Source of the DNA: Dimorphilus gyrociliatus | Taxonomy: Eukaryota; Annelida; Polychaeta; Dinophilidae | Assembly (NCBI GenBank): GCA_904063045.1 | Contig: CAJFCJ010000002.1 | Coordinates: forward strand, 2,537,891-2,601,890 | Direction of reading: 5' to 3' | Length of the DNA stretch: 64,000 nucleotides | Part shown: piece by piece, positions 35,733 through 48,380 of the stretch | Position numbering within the stretch: the stretch's first letter is position 1 | Layout of the letters: every line of letters begins with the position of its first letter | Made by a program: the position numbers and the translations under genes | The notes under the pieces: generated by a model | The model's database searches: none | Told to the model about the DNA's origin: nothing | Seen by the model: the letters and a program-made list of their open reading frames with translations, nothing else

Positions 35733-38700
35733 TCAAGAATGTTCACTGGAAAGCAACGTCTGCGTCTCTTCACTAATAAGCAGGAAAAGAACAAATGGAA
35801 AATTATTATAATTAGACAAAAAGCAATTGTATAAAGTAATAAGTTATTAACCTGTCTCTTCGATGTCTTATACATGGCAAGCACGAGAATAAGCAACGCA
35901 ATTCTTCCATTACACTATCCTTTTTATAAATAGATGAAGGAGGAGTCGGTATATTCGATTCCTCTTCTATAAATGCGAATAAGTCGCTACGTGGATAGCC
36001 GTTTCTGTACCAATCCTGAAGAAAAATAATACCATAAATTTTAGCGTGATGAGATTTATACAGTAGATTGGAAATCGTACCTGAATAGTAGTAAAAGCAT
36101 CTGATATGATTGAAATGAAGACGCTGAGAACTATATAGATAAATAAGCTTATGAAGCCGTACAGGTAGACCCTCGAGTACCAGAAAATATATGCCGGTTT
36201 TGTGACAGCAGCAAACGTTACAAACATATCGTCTCCATTGATTAAGGAGAAGAGGCATTCGCAAGATGAATAGAGTGTACGAAATTTTATGTGGTAAGGG
36301 CCAAGTACTACCCAGCCGCAAAAAGCAAAGCCGCAGAAAAATGCAAGCGCACAGACGAGAAACCTGAGACAATTTGGAGCTGACTTTTTTAAAGTTAATA
36401 ACAGAATCTAAAAAAAAAAAGAAAGCAAGATAAAATCATTAGTTATAACTTCTCATGAATGCTAATAGTTAAAATATATTATTTCTGGGCGCCATCTGAT
36501 GGATAGTTATTTTTGTGATAAGTTACCGAATAGAACCAGAATTCCATTGGGTAAAGAGAAAACAACATTAAAACTTACGTTGTATTTTTGAAAGAATCCC
36601 AAATATCTTAACACTCCAAACCAAACAAAAAGGCTTCCAGTACCCAACAGGAGGCAGCACGTATTGTAATTGGTAGTCATCTAAATTAAGAAAATAATTA
36701 ACAAGTCTATTTATCATTAAAACAATGTATTTCTTTAGTCTTTACTTTGAACTGAATAGCTATCTTCGAAATCGAACCCGATATCGTTAGCACATCATTA
36801 GTTACAATCATTAGATACCTGTAATTTCAAAAGAAAAAAAAATTAGAAATGTAGTCCTATATAATTAAGAGAACCACTGACCAGAAATTGAAAAATTCTA
36901 ATTTATCGCTCTTGCTTAGGTCTTTTCCGAATTTTTGTTGAAAAAATTTCACAGTTTCCTAATTTAGTAATAAAAAAAAATCGGTCAACTTTTACTACGT
37001 ATACAGCTATTGCTTAACAATAACAGAGTACTTCGTATTTACGTTATTGAAATGAAACAAGTAAAATATTACTTACTCTTCTTAAATACATCGCCTTCAA
37101 AATTGATCTAATACATAGGAGAAGAGAAAGACAACTAACAAGAATTACTATACAATCGAGAGCTGTCATTCCAATTATGTAACTTCTATTGTCATCTGTT
37201 AATATATAAATAATAAAAAATAGATTTTCTTCTATTACATTAAGGCAATAATACTATAGTTGTATTTTTTGTACCAGAAAAAATGGTTTTCCCTTTGCAG
37301 TCATCAAATATCTGTAGTTCTGATTCTAAATCAATTTGTACTTGACCGTTATGGCCTGCATTGTCGTAAGAAATCTATAGAAACAAAAGTGCCATTGAAA
37401 TGCTTTGATTGAGGAACAGCTATGCTTGTATTTTTATTACTTGCACGTCAAATCGTATACAATCAGGCGTATCGAATTTACTCTTCGTTTTCAAATGTAC
37501 AGTCCATAAAGCGAATTTAAGTTTAATTAAAATTACTCTATCAAAGTGTAGTGACTTGTTCTGCATTGAGAGGAATTTTTCAACATCAAATACCCTTTTT
37601 CCCCCTTCTTCTATCCAATCTAATTCTATTTTTTCTGTAGTATTATTTATTAATATTAATTTATTCATTAGTAAATCATGTAAGAGTAAACACGCTTGTT
37701 TACGTACCAGTAATTCGTCTATTATTGAATTCATAACTTTGATTATTCGGAAATATTTTCCCCATTTCATATCGTGTAACGTACATGTCCACGGGATAGA
37801 TTTTTCTTCTATTATCATCTTGTCTGAAGAGTTGAAAAACACCTATGGCTAATTCCTCTGTATTATTATACTATTAATAAAGATAGATAGTTAGATTGGC
37901 GTGATGGACTGAATTCTAATACTGAATAAACTTACTCGCTCCAAAACGTAATTAATGCTGGCGTATAATTCAGGTTTAGTATAAACTGAAAAATATCCTG
38001 CGGTAGGAGGATATGGCATAGTCTCTAATGATGCAGTCCAATTTTTTAAGAATAAATGCTGAAAAGCCGTATTTGTTCTTTCTATAAATTCTACATGGGC
38101 AGAAACGTTAACTCCTAAAAGTACCAGTTGAATAGTAACAAGAATAATTTTTAAGACTTGAAAGAATAATTTCCATTGTACAATGCCTTTTGCCCTATAT
38201 TTTTGACATGGATTCATAAAGAAATATCGAAGTCTAAAACGTAAACTTTGCTCCTTTTCAAGATAGAAAGTACCAAACGCAGTAGGTCGAATAGTAATAT
38301 CTATACAATTAGGAAAAAAAATAAGTTAGCGTGAAAAACAGTACTGCTTTATTGTTTTCATATAATTATACAATCATTACGAAGTACTAATATTGACTGA
38401 TTGGACAATGTTATTGCAAACGTATAATTTCTCGTTTTCTACATTCAATGTCAGAAATAAATATGGATTCTATTCTCTAGATAATCGGGTTAAAACAATA
38501 TGGATAATTGTTTAACATGAAAAGAGAAGGAATAGAGAAGACTATTTTTAATTTAGAGATTCCTGACACGTCATTAAATGCCTTTTGTTATCTCTCAAAT
38601 CAATGTTGTTTTTATTGACTGGTCTAACGCGTGTTATTATTTTTTTTTTCAAACCTAAAAATAGACTTTAAATATAAGACTAGTAGAACAACCTTCATGA

Positions 38701-38849
38701 TCATTATTTTGATTTGAAGCACCATTTGCTTGAGATTTTCTCCTTATCATTTCCTTAATTTCGCCGTCTTCTTCGTTGCTTATTCGAAGGATATCTGGAG
38801 ATGGGGTTCTTCTACCGCGGCATACGGCTGATAGCGAAGACGCATTCAT
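35733..38849 (-). CDS. MCOLN: mucolipin (TRPML) endolysosomal cation channel
   Basis: Multi-exon gene starting [14 protein letters not shown] at 38849. Exon 2 (38300-37936) carries [16 protein letters not shown] and TM1 ([18 protein letters not shown]), which match TRPML1 closely. A luminal domain (about 37842-37441) follows, then TM2-TM6. The pore holds NGDDMFVTF (about 36215-36240), the TRPML selectivity filter, followed by TM6 ([18 protein letters not shown]). The tail has a Cys-rich [11 protein letters not shown] stretch and ends [14 protein letters not shown] after the last intron. ETQTLL fits the [DE]xxxL[LI] lysosomal sorting motif, as in mammalian TRPML1. The channel releases Ca2+ and other cations from late endosomes and lysosomes, gated by PI(3,5)P2. 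The acceptor at 37843 is less certain than the others. Confidence 0.93.
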
Positions 38850-40141
38850 TATTCTAATATCTAAATGATAACATTAGCACGAGGGTTCGCTTGAGTATTT
38901 AAGAAGTTGTCACTACGTTCCAAAGAAAATAGACCATCAACTTATTATTGTAAACAGAAAATAATATTGCATAAAAAAGTATATATATTCCCTAACTTAT
39001 TCAAACTGATATCTTTGAACAAGGAACTAGAAACCGTACTATCGAAAAACGCACGAAAAGCAGGACATTGCTTTACGAAATTTAAGCCTAGTAGAAACAG
39101 CTTTTGAAGAAAATGAATCAGAGTCACATTACAGTTTTTTAAAGAAGCGTAACTAACTTTTGAAATGAAGAATTATGACTAATACACCAACCTTAACCAA
39201 GGTCAAAGAGATCTAGGAGAAATATATATATTGAAAAAGAATTAAATATAAAACCTATTAATTATTTGATAGGAAAAAAATTAACAAGGACGTTTTTATT
39301 TTCGACGGAAATATTTAGAAAGTTAAACAGGTGTAAACATATTCCCGAATAAAAAGGTAAAAATTGAGTTGACAGATTGCATAAGGTGTGATAAAGCAGA
39401 AAACAGTGACAGTTATACATTGTATCTTGACGGTTTTTTAAAAAAACCATTACCCAAAATCAAACTAAAAAGAGAAAAAAAAAGAAACAATACATATTCA
39501 GCATAGACATCGATTTGAACTGAACAGTTTTTCTTTTGAACTATGACAAAAAAAATTAATAAGTACGATTAAATACATTATTGTTTTTATATAATTTGTT
39601 GGTATATTATTTATTCTGTTCCTTTTTAAAAGATTAGTTAATTTTTAGACCCGTAATATTTTTAATAATTTACCAAAAAAAAAAAATAAACATTCCTTTC
39701 AAATTTACATTATAGAATAGCTTTTAACAACTGCAGTGATTATTAATATCAGCATATATCGGCTGATAAACACTGATCAATTAATATAAAAGTTTTGACT
39801 TTAAAGTTTATCTTTCTTTTCGTTTAAATTTTGCTCGATGAACATCTATATAATATATATATATATACATAACCCCATTTGCATATATAATTGATAATTT
39901 TTGTAAATACAAGTCTATATAAACATTCTAAAAAAAAAATCCAAAACTAGAGCAAAAAAGAAAACAGGGAAAAATATGAAAGAAAAGGAACGAAAAACTA
40001 AGGCACTAAACTCTTGTGCATCATCGCCGTATTCGTGAAAAAATAAACTAAACTCTTGAAGGAGAGTAAACCTTAAAGAGAATCCTAACAAAAAATATAC
40101 TTTCAAAAAATTTTCAAAATAAATTCGCTGCTAGACTGATT
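38850..40141. other. intergenic between CTDSPL2 3' end and mucolipin start
   Basis: About 1.3 kb of AT-rich DNA with A-runs (39481-39680) and a short TA run near 39850. Open frames of 60-66 codons on both strands overlap one another and have no domain signal. Likely the CTDSPL2 3' UTR plus the mucolipin upstream region. Confidence 0.45.
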
Positions 40142-43090
40142 TTAAATTTGCATTTGCTGATCAAGCAATTTTTGATATTGTTTGGCCACTTCATCGGTTG
40201 GTAGACGTTCTCGAAGTCTGAAACGTTTTCGTATATGACTCCTGACGTCGCCACGATCTCCCTATTACGGACAAAAAAGAGAACGAGAGTGAAAATTGGT
40301 AGGTGGTAATCAATTAATAACGCTAACTAAACTAAATGGTTAAAATATACTCACGAGACACGACAGGTGTTCTAGAAAAGGTAATAGTAGCAATAGTTCT
40401 CGGTCGTCATCGTTGTCAAACCAACTTTCGATCGGTATGCCTGGAGGGTAAATGGAATTAAATAATAAACGCTTTCTGCGATCGATTCTATTCGGTTAGT
40501 TCTGGCAATCAAGTACTATTCTTGAGTCTAATCGCACAGGCAATCTGACGCCGGCTATACGGGTGGAGAGAGGGGGGCGTGCGCAAATTGTTTAGATAAG
40601 GGAAAGGGAATGCTTACCATTATCCAGCTGATATCCAAAGCTTTGTGGGCAATTATCAATAATAATAGTCTTTTGCAATTCTCTTCCTAACACCCTCAAA
40701 TCTTTGACGTAATTTCCATTAACGATTACACAGTGCTCCCGAAACAGACGGTGCTTTACGTAAACCTTTTTGGGGTCTAGCAAGTCCATCAGCTTATCTG
40801 CGTAAATTCTCTTTGAAGCTGTGAACATTGTAACTTCGAACAACTGAGAAACTCGCGTCAGAAATTCCTTTAGATACGGGCGAGTTCGAGCGTGAACCTG
40901 ATAGGTAACGCCTTCGAATGAGACAGGAAACACATAGTCTGAGCTGGTCATTGGTTCAAGACTGCAGTGAACCAGAGTTTCGTCCTGTATAAGAAATATA
41001 AACACATTAACACACTTAATAGCCATCAATCTCAAATTTATAGACACAAGACTACCTTTCAATAGAACTTATACTATGAAAATGTGAAAAACAGTGTTTG
41101 AACATAAATAAATTTTCTTAGAACTTTGAACCGGCATCAGCATGGTATACATGATTAGGCCTTAAAGTTCTATAATTTCATCACGTGATTTTACTCGCTT
41201 TAGGCTTCCCCTAGACCTGAGGCGATCTCCGTAGGTTATAGCAGACAATAATTACATGTCACCACGTTGTTATACTATAATTTAAACATGTGCTTGCGAA
41301 TCTATAATATAGAGTGAATAATGAGAAACACTTGGAAATGTTTATTTTTATAAACGTTACCGTTTATCCTAATTTTCTAATGCTTTCCGTCAATCGACAA
41401 TCAACAGACAGACTGACAGATCATGGGCAAAAAATAGTCCTGCTAATCTCCTAATTTACAAACAAAGTATTGACAAAAGAGGCACGCCTTTTAGGGATTT
41501 TTAGAACGTACTAGCGTCTTTAGTACTACTTTTGCTCTAATTATTGATATCTTGTCATCAAAAGGTTTTCATCATGAAATAACTAAAAAAGGAAAGTTTA
41601 ACCAAGTACAACAATAGAAAAAGGCTTGAGGTAAAAACATTCCTATATCATCTTCGAGTTACAAGCAAATAAGAATCCTGGTTTAACTTAGAGAGATATA
41701 CTAGGCTTTTCCGCCTAGCCTAATTTAAAAAAAACACGGGAAGAAAGCTTCACTTTCCCCGAATAAAAGTCAACTTTGAACTGTTACTAAAGATGTGAGT
41801 ATAAAGAAAAATAAAACGAAAATACTTTTACGCACCAAATCTAACACCAATGAATATCTTGGTGTTCTTCGAGTCCGTATAGGTAAGGCGGGAGTACCTT
41901 CGAGAGGCTGCTCAGGGGGTAGATTCTTGATAAAAACAAACGTTTCAAAATCGTCGTCCGGTGCCACCTGCAGCTCGTCGGGAACGTCTGCCAAAGGTTC
42001 CCTATTAGTTGTTGGTGCGACCGCTGATTCAGATTCTGATACAGAGAATAAACACGTAATTATACTGGGTAAACTAAATGCCCAGGCACATAGAATTAAT
42101 TATATAAATACGATATCGAAAAAGAAAAAAAAGAGCGAGAGAAAGATAGAGATAAAAAATTTAATCTCACCATCTGCTGTAGCTGCTTGCTCACTCTGAC
42201 CAACTGCAGCTGAAAAAATTTTACTTTTTTAAATAATGAGTTTTAGTGTAATGGTATAGTTAATTTTGTTAAGTGACAGTGTTTTTTACAAATGCGATCG
42301 TCTTCAATCGCCCGATAGAAATTCCATCGTTATTCAAGAGGTCTCCTTTCTTAAGTAGGGACTCAAAAAGGGTCGTGAAAGTCACCCCCTACTCGTCTAT
42401 TCCCTTTCATATTAAATAATTTGAATTTACTCACGATTGACAAATTCCGGAGAGAAAATAGATCCGCTGTCTCTTCGACGCCGCCGTCTTCGACTTCCGA
42501 AAGCTATTAAAAAATAATTAACGCTTAGCACGGCTTTAAAATATCTTATCTGACGATCTTTAACAAAGAAAGCAAACTCCTAAAAAAAATTCTTCTAATG
42601 CCTTACAAAAACAGTTTTCTCATCCTTAAAATGTCAAAACAACTGTAACAGTTATTTATACAAGTAAAACAGTAACATAACTGCTAGAAGAATAAAAGAA
42701 ATGCCTCTTCTTGTTGTCGAAGCTATCGTACTTTAAAAAGTAAAAAAATGGCAAAGAGACTAGTCAACTTACGCCGATTATTCCTCTTCCTACGTTTTGG
42801 AGTAGTGCAGGGACTTTTCAGCGGCGTTTGACACTTGAACTTTTGGACGGGTGGGGGCGAGCAGGTTTTAATAAAATCGGAGGTCGGTGGCGAGCACTGA
42901 ACAAAGAAAGGGTACGATTAGGTAAGCGGGTAGGCATGGGGTAGGTTTTTTACATGTAAAACATGGCGGCCATTGGAAATTGAAGCCTACCCCTATTTAT
43001 AATACATACCATATATGAACCGGTCTGCCTTTTAGCCGTTTTAACTGGCGAGTTCTGGAGGCGAGAGGAGGAGCAAATCTTCACGCTCAT
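40142..43090 (-). CDS. CTDSPL2: CTD small phosphatase-like protein 2 (FCP/SCP family)
   Basis: The catalytic DxDxT motif is spelled LDLDETLVHC across an intron (exon ending near 41827 to exon from about 40985). The phosphatase domain then runs through [49 protein letters not shown] and [14 protein letters not shown] to GIPIESWF, closely matching CTDSPL2. The last exon ends DQQMQI at 40142. Upstream exons give FIKNLPPEQ...[10 protein letters not shown] (the conserved linker), an IFSPEF motif at about 42450, an Arg-rich run (SRRRRRRRD) and a start [10 protein letters not shown] at 43090. The family dephosphorylates phosphoserine, including RNA polymerase II CTD and BMP-pathway Smads. The N-terminal region is disordered and shorter than in vertebrates; its exon edges are less sure. 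Confidence 0.9.
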
Positions 43091-44018
43091 CTGTTTGATC
43101 GGATAGAGTAAGATATCAACGGTACATTTAAAACGTCAGTCAGCTGATTCATTTAAAATAAAACAGTCGTTTCACCTCTTTCTTCCCTTAACACGATACT
43201 CTTAACGATTGATAAATTATCCCTTGCTTTAAGTGCGCGGAAGATTCAAACGGCCTAGCTTTTTACAACAGTTGTAATTCGGTTATTTCATTCAGCAAGG
43301 CTTGAAAACTTTTACCTCAATAATACAAGGTAATAGACGATAGACGCCGAACGCTCGACAAATAATGACTGATCATGCTTTGTGGTGTAATTTCCCATTC
43401 ACCTTTTAACAACAGGCGTCATTTAAATCGGTTTCTGATAAATGCTAGTACAATCGACTATAAACATTGTTTAACGGCTACGCGGCCGATACTTCTTGGC
43501 CAGAAGCCCAAAATACGAAATATTGACGAATGCGCTATCATCGATTTACCACCGTCTTCCTATACACGCTATGCTTCTCATATCGATCGTACAAGCTTCT
43601 CTTTGTTCTTCAAGAACGTTTTTTCTCTTCTCGCATAAAAATAAATAAGTTTTGGGAAACAATGAAGATCCATATATAACTAAGCCAACCGAACCGATAG
43701 ATACTATCCAATCAGCGCCTCTTATAATATTTTTTTTTAAGGAAAAAATTATATATATAATTCTTAATAATCTTACCTTTATCTTGAATTAGTTGCTTAT
43801 CATTTGAGATATTTTCATAACTTCTTGATTAGCGACCAATCCCACAAACTTCTCTGGCTAGTTTGCTTGTTTAGTTTACCCCGGATGTCATTGAAAGTTA
43901 TTTTCGTATCCGAAATTTTTTTATTTTGTTTTCGTAATTAATTAAGGTATATTTCTATTTTTATTTAAGGCTTAAAATTAATTTTTATTTTTTTTATACG
44001 AAAAGTGTCATAACTAAA
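43091..44018. promoter_or_regulatory. CTDSPL2/CerS1 divergent intergenic region
   Basis: 928 bases between opposite start codons. An 87-codon plus-strand open frame at 43375-43638 has mixed composition and no recognisable family; it may be chance, or a 5' exon of either neighbour read out of frame. No clear core promoter element seen. Confidence 0.4.
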
Positions 44019-46688
44019 ATGGAGACTACCGACCAAAGCGAAGCGTTGCCAAGCTATTTTGATTTAGTGACAAAAGCTATTAGCTCAGTCGAAATTTATC
44101 CCAAAACTCTGAAAAAGGATGCTTCTTATTTTTCTACCTTTCAAAGTGATTTATATAGTCGAGCTAAGATAAAACATAGCGAAATATATATAGCAATTGC
44201 CGGCGCAGCCGTAATAACTTACATCCGCTATCTATTTCAATTTTTAATATTCAAAGTACGTTTCAAATATAAGAGTTAAATAATAATTACCATTCAAAAA
44301 ACCTATTTGACAACTTTACTCTAAAAAGCCATTGGGATCTCATCTAAAATTGTCCAAAGCGGATGTTGCAAAGTTTCCAGAAAGTGCTTGGAAATTATTG
44401 TACTATGTTTCAACCTGGTCATATGTGTGCTATTTATTTTTCGTTAGCGAAAAACATGATTATTTTCATAAACCACTAAGTGTGTGGAAAGGTAAGTTTC
44501 CCCCCAACGATTATTAATTAACATGCTTTTATTACATTTAAAAAGAAAAACTGTATTTTTTTCTTTGTAACTGCTAACTAGGTTATAAACCTGAAATCGA
44601 AATACCTGGCGATGTCTTTGGAATTTATATGATTCAATTCTCATTTTATATGCACTCTGTCTATGCAACTTTTTTTATGGATCATTGGCGGAAGGTGATT
44701 ATATAGATAAAAGTGTATAGAACTTGTTGTGCTTGGGCTTAATTAAAGCCAGGAAGAATTTAACCTATCTGATATAAAAGTATCTCTAGAAAATTTCCCA
44801 TTAAACCTAGGTGCAGATAGATCAAAAAATGTTGATTTTTTTAAGAAAGCCAGAAGCGTTAATGTACATCAAGGAAAGAATAATAAGTCTTCTAAGACAG
44901 AAAATACACTTAAAAGCTATTTATGTGCCTTTAGAATTATTCTTTCTTATACATCCATTGATGAAGAAGATTATCTCAAAAGTGTTGGTCATTTAAGATT
45001 AAATCAGTTTGTATCATAATTACTTTATTCCTATAATAGGCTTTAAGGATGACAAAGAATTGTTGAGGTCAACAGATGACTACCATTATAAACAAACTTT
45101 GCAGATTGTAAAAATAGAGCTAATGGAAAATATCTGGTATGCGTTTTCATACCAACATTCAAATATTTTCGTAGATCCAAACATTTTTTTAATAAAGAAT
45201 TATTATTTCTTGGGTGAAAAAAAAATCAACCTATTCAGAGATATTGTTAGACAAGAATTTAATCTATAGAGTATTGACACTTTTTTACCATTCAAAGCAT
45301 TATATATGCATATAGTATACATTTATACAAATTTCATTTAATAATTTATCTTTATCATTTTCTGGAGATGCTCTATATGTAGTATTTTCTCTTGTTTATC
45401 ATTCGATATTAATATCTGAATTAATTTTTAACAATTGCATACAGGATTCTCTAGTAATGGTATTTCACCATTTTTTAACTATGGCACTTATTGGCTTTTC
45501 ATACTCTCTAAGGTCTGAAGTTTTGCTAATAAATATATGTATATTGTATACATGTTTTAAATATGCATAAACTGTACAGGTACTTTATGTTCTTTAATTT
45601 ATTTAACAGATTCCACAAAATTGGAGTTTTAGTTCTTTTCTTGCATGATATAACTGATATTTGTTTAGAAGGAACTAAATGTATGGTTTATATGAAGAAG
45701 AAAGGGGGAAAATATTCTGGGCTCTTTAATAATCTCAGTACAGTTGGATTTCTCAGTTTCGCCTCAACATGGTACTTAGAACAATTGTTAATTTCAGATT
45801 CTAAAGCTTTATAGCTTTTTATGTCAACATTTTTCATTACAATGAATTAATTATTTATTAAGTTTGATTGAAAGTCAATAGAATATAAACAAGCTATTAT
45901 ACTCTAGTAGGTTTTACTAATGATAATAGAAATATGATTCTTTTTTTATTTAAAAAAAAAAGTAATTATTTAGTAATAGAAATTTCTTGTGCAGTATCTA
46001 GCTATACATATTAATGAATATAATTAACATAAAAGTTATTTTCTGCAAGAATGCCTGTTTTTTCTCTTTGTTATTATATTTCTAAAAGAATTAGGCGTTA
46101 ATTTATTTTCGTTCACTGGTCAAAAGCATATATATTTTGTATAGGCACGTTTGTAAAGAGAAATTCTTTGGAAACTTGCCTGATTTACAATTTGGCTGTA
46201 AATCAAAGAACAAATCAATCAGATTTTTTTTTTACTCGTTACATTATATAGAAAGAGACACATTTTATAAAATGACCGTTATATTTGATGCTCTTCCTTT
46301 ACTATTATATATTCCTTCATATATAAACTGAATTAATAACTTTGATTTCCTTTACAAGGTTCGTGTTCCGACTCTATTGGTATCCTCTCAAAGTTCTATA
46401 CTCGTCTACTCATGGAGTTATTACATATACACCTAATAATTTGCCATTTACGATATTCGTATTCTTCAATGTTATGCTATTAATTCTACAAATTTTAAAC
46501 ATCTACTGGTTTATGGTAATGAAAAAGAAACATATTCTCTTTATTTAAACTCATACAATAAATTTTTCTGATTGTAGTATATCATTCACTTTATCTATAA
46601 AGTAATCACTGGCCAGATGACTGAAGTAGACGATGTTCGCGAAGACGAAGCTGTAAATGATATGCAACGAAAAGAAAAGAACAAGTGA
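44019..46688 (+). CDS. ceramide synthase, CerS1-like (LAG1/TLC domain)
   Basis: Exons 44019-44255, 44329-44491, 44582-44694, 45445-45512, 45610-45771, 46359-46515 and 46578-46688 give 336 residues, typical of CerS1 and lacking the Hox-like domain of CerS2-6. The Lag1p motif is present: VMVFHHFLTMALIGFSYSLR, then FHKIGVLVLFLHDITDICLEGTK. The usual HDxSD serine is threonine here (HDITD). FRLYWYPLKVLY and VITGQMTEVDDVRE match CerS1 near the C-terminus. The enzyme N-acylates sphinganine/sphingosine in the ER membrane with several TM helices. The stop sits next to GTGAGT (46685-46691), so a further exon is conceivable. Introns 3 and 5 are long for this window (750 and 587 bases), and intron 3 holds a coding-like pair of exons (see next entry). 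Confidence 0.92.
44753..45269 (+). CDS. candidate alternative 3' exons or nested ORF in CerS1 intron 3
   Basis: Two blocks, 44753-44981 and 45040-45269, both bounded by splice-like sites (acceptor GCCAG at 44752, donor GTGTTG at 44982, acceptor CTATAATAG at 45039), join in frame to 152 codons ending in a stop. The first block is in phase with the preceding CerS1 exon ending HWRK at 44694, and neither block has a good initiator ATG. So a transcript could run CerS1 residues 1-171 followed by an unrelated 152-residue tail (starting EEFNLSDIKV), replacing the Lag1p motif. No family recognised. Alternatives: a decayed insertion, or chance open frames in AT-rich DNA. Confidence 0.35.
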
Positions 46689-48380
46689 GTATAGATCAAT
46701 GCATACATTCTCTACTGACTGTTAAAAGGAGAAAGGATTAGATATAATATGTACATTTAAAATGGTACAATATTTTAAAACTACAAGGTTTGCAAAAAAA
46801 GCCACTAAGTAATGATGCAAAATAAGTTTAAAAAAGAACTACAAAAAATTATCATTGATGTATTTTATGTAATTGGAAACTATGAAATATAACCTTGATA
46901 TTTTTTCAAGTAATTTTCGCCACGCGACTCTGTAGGTACGAACGTTCAGTCTACGTCTCATCATCAAATTTCTGCTGAAACGATTATGATTTAGAGCTAT
47001 AGTTTTTTTTTCTTCTTGTTCCCCTTTTCATTTTCTTTCTACTGACTAAACTTCCTAGAAAGAAGATATTAAGCTTAGATGTAAGAAACTGTACTCAAAT
47101 CATAGAGCAAAAAAAAGAAAAATAGAGAAATTCTTAAGAGAATAAATTGATACATTGAGAAATGACTCTAATACACAGAAATGCGTTTATGTATGAAAAA
47201 AATTCTCATTTCTCAAATAAGAGTCTCATTCTAAGAGTTTTCCGCTTAGAATATCTTTGATTTGTTGCAAAAACACGATTATTCTTGATATATCTTCTCC
47301 TTTATATAACAAAATTATTTCGCAAACTGCTCGATTAAAATTCTAATATTTCAAATAAAAATGAGAAGAAGAGTTGGGGGACAAGAGTAATTTCATACGA
47401 ATAATCAGTAAACGGAAATCCTTCGATCAATCGTCTACAGCTGCAATTTTTTATAGCAGCGATTGTATCTGCAGCTGCGGCTGAGTTTGTCAAAGCAAGA
47501 TTCGAAACTTCGTCAAAGAAATACGAGAAATGTGTTATAGTCTATTTAGAAAATCAGGTAGTTTGCGTGCGTCAAGTCGATGATTTTTTTTAAAGCTTAT
47601 CCTTTTTTGTATCAAACCTTTCTCTTTTCATTATTGTTTTTTTTTCTCTATTTCAAATGAAATACATTTTTCACTTGTTTTATAGGAAAAAGGAGAATTA
47701 ATAAGAAACTAAAACGGCAGGAAACGCTTAAGTTGAAAATATTCATTCGACAAGTAGATATTAGCGATAAATAAAAGAAAAAATATTATTCATACAAATA
47801 TACTTTTTGTGTTTATTAGTTTGTTTTCTTTTTCAATTTATTTTCATTTTTTTCACTCAGCTTTTTATTTATTTTACACTCCGATAAAAAGAAATTGTTG
47901 GTTATTTCAACGTGCAGTAATGAAAATGCTTAGCGCTTTATGCTTTATGCTTCATTATTTTGTTATCTTTATACGATGAATATTCATTTAGACCGTTTGA
48001 AATAAATTACTACCATAAAAATGAATATTTGAAAATGTGTCTATGTGTGAATGAAGATCTAAGTAACTTGCACATTTTACGCACCATTTAAATCAATTTA
48101 TTTTAATCATAAAATGCATTTTTTGTGGGCGTCAGCAAGTTTGTTTTTTAAAAACAATAAAACTTTCTTTATACGTATGGCATAAAATTTCTTTAAAATA
48201 GTAAAAGAAAAAATGAAAATGAAAAGACTAGTCTTCGTAAAAGCAGACATGGCGGCTTGTCGCAAAATTAACGAAAAAAAAAGACTTTTACGAAGAACAA
48301 TAGTTTGTTTGTCTGGTGTTATCGTTTTTTAGTTAGTCTACAGTGGCAAATTAACATCCTACTCGCCGTAGAGTTTCTTG
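46689..48380. other. intergenic, tail-to-tail gap after CerS1
   Basis: About 1.7 kb, AT-rich, between the 3' ends of CerS1 and the cysteine-rich membrane protein gene. No long open frame or RNA gene recognised. Confidence 0.5.

Noticed and set aside
43375-43638. 87-codon open frame between CTDSPL2 and CerS1
   Set aside because: No family, no splice partner in phase, and it sits in a divergent promoter region. Kept only as a note.
45772-46358. Open frame inside CerS1 intron 5 (46137-46331)
   Set aside because: Single, AT-rich, no splice-like borders in phase with the neighbouring exons, unlike the intron 3 blocks.
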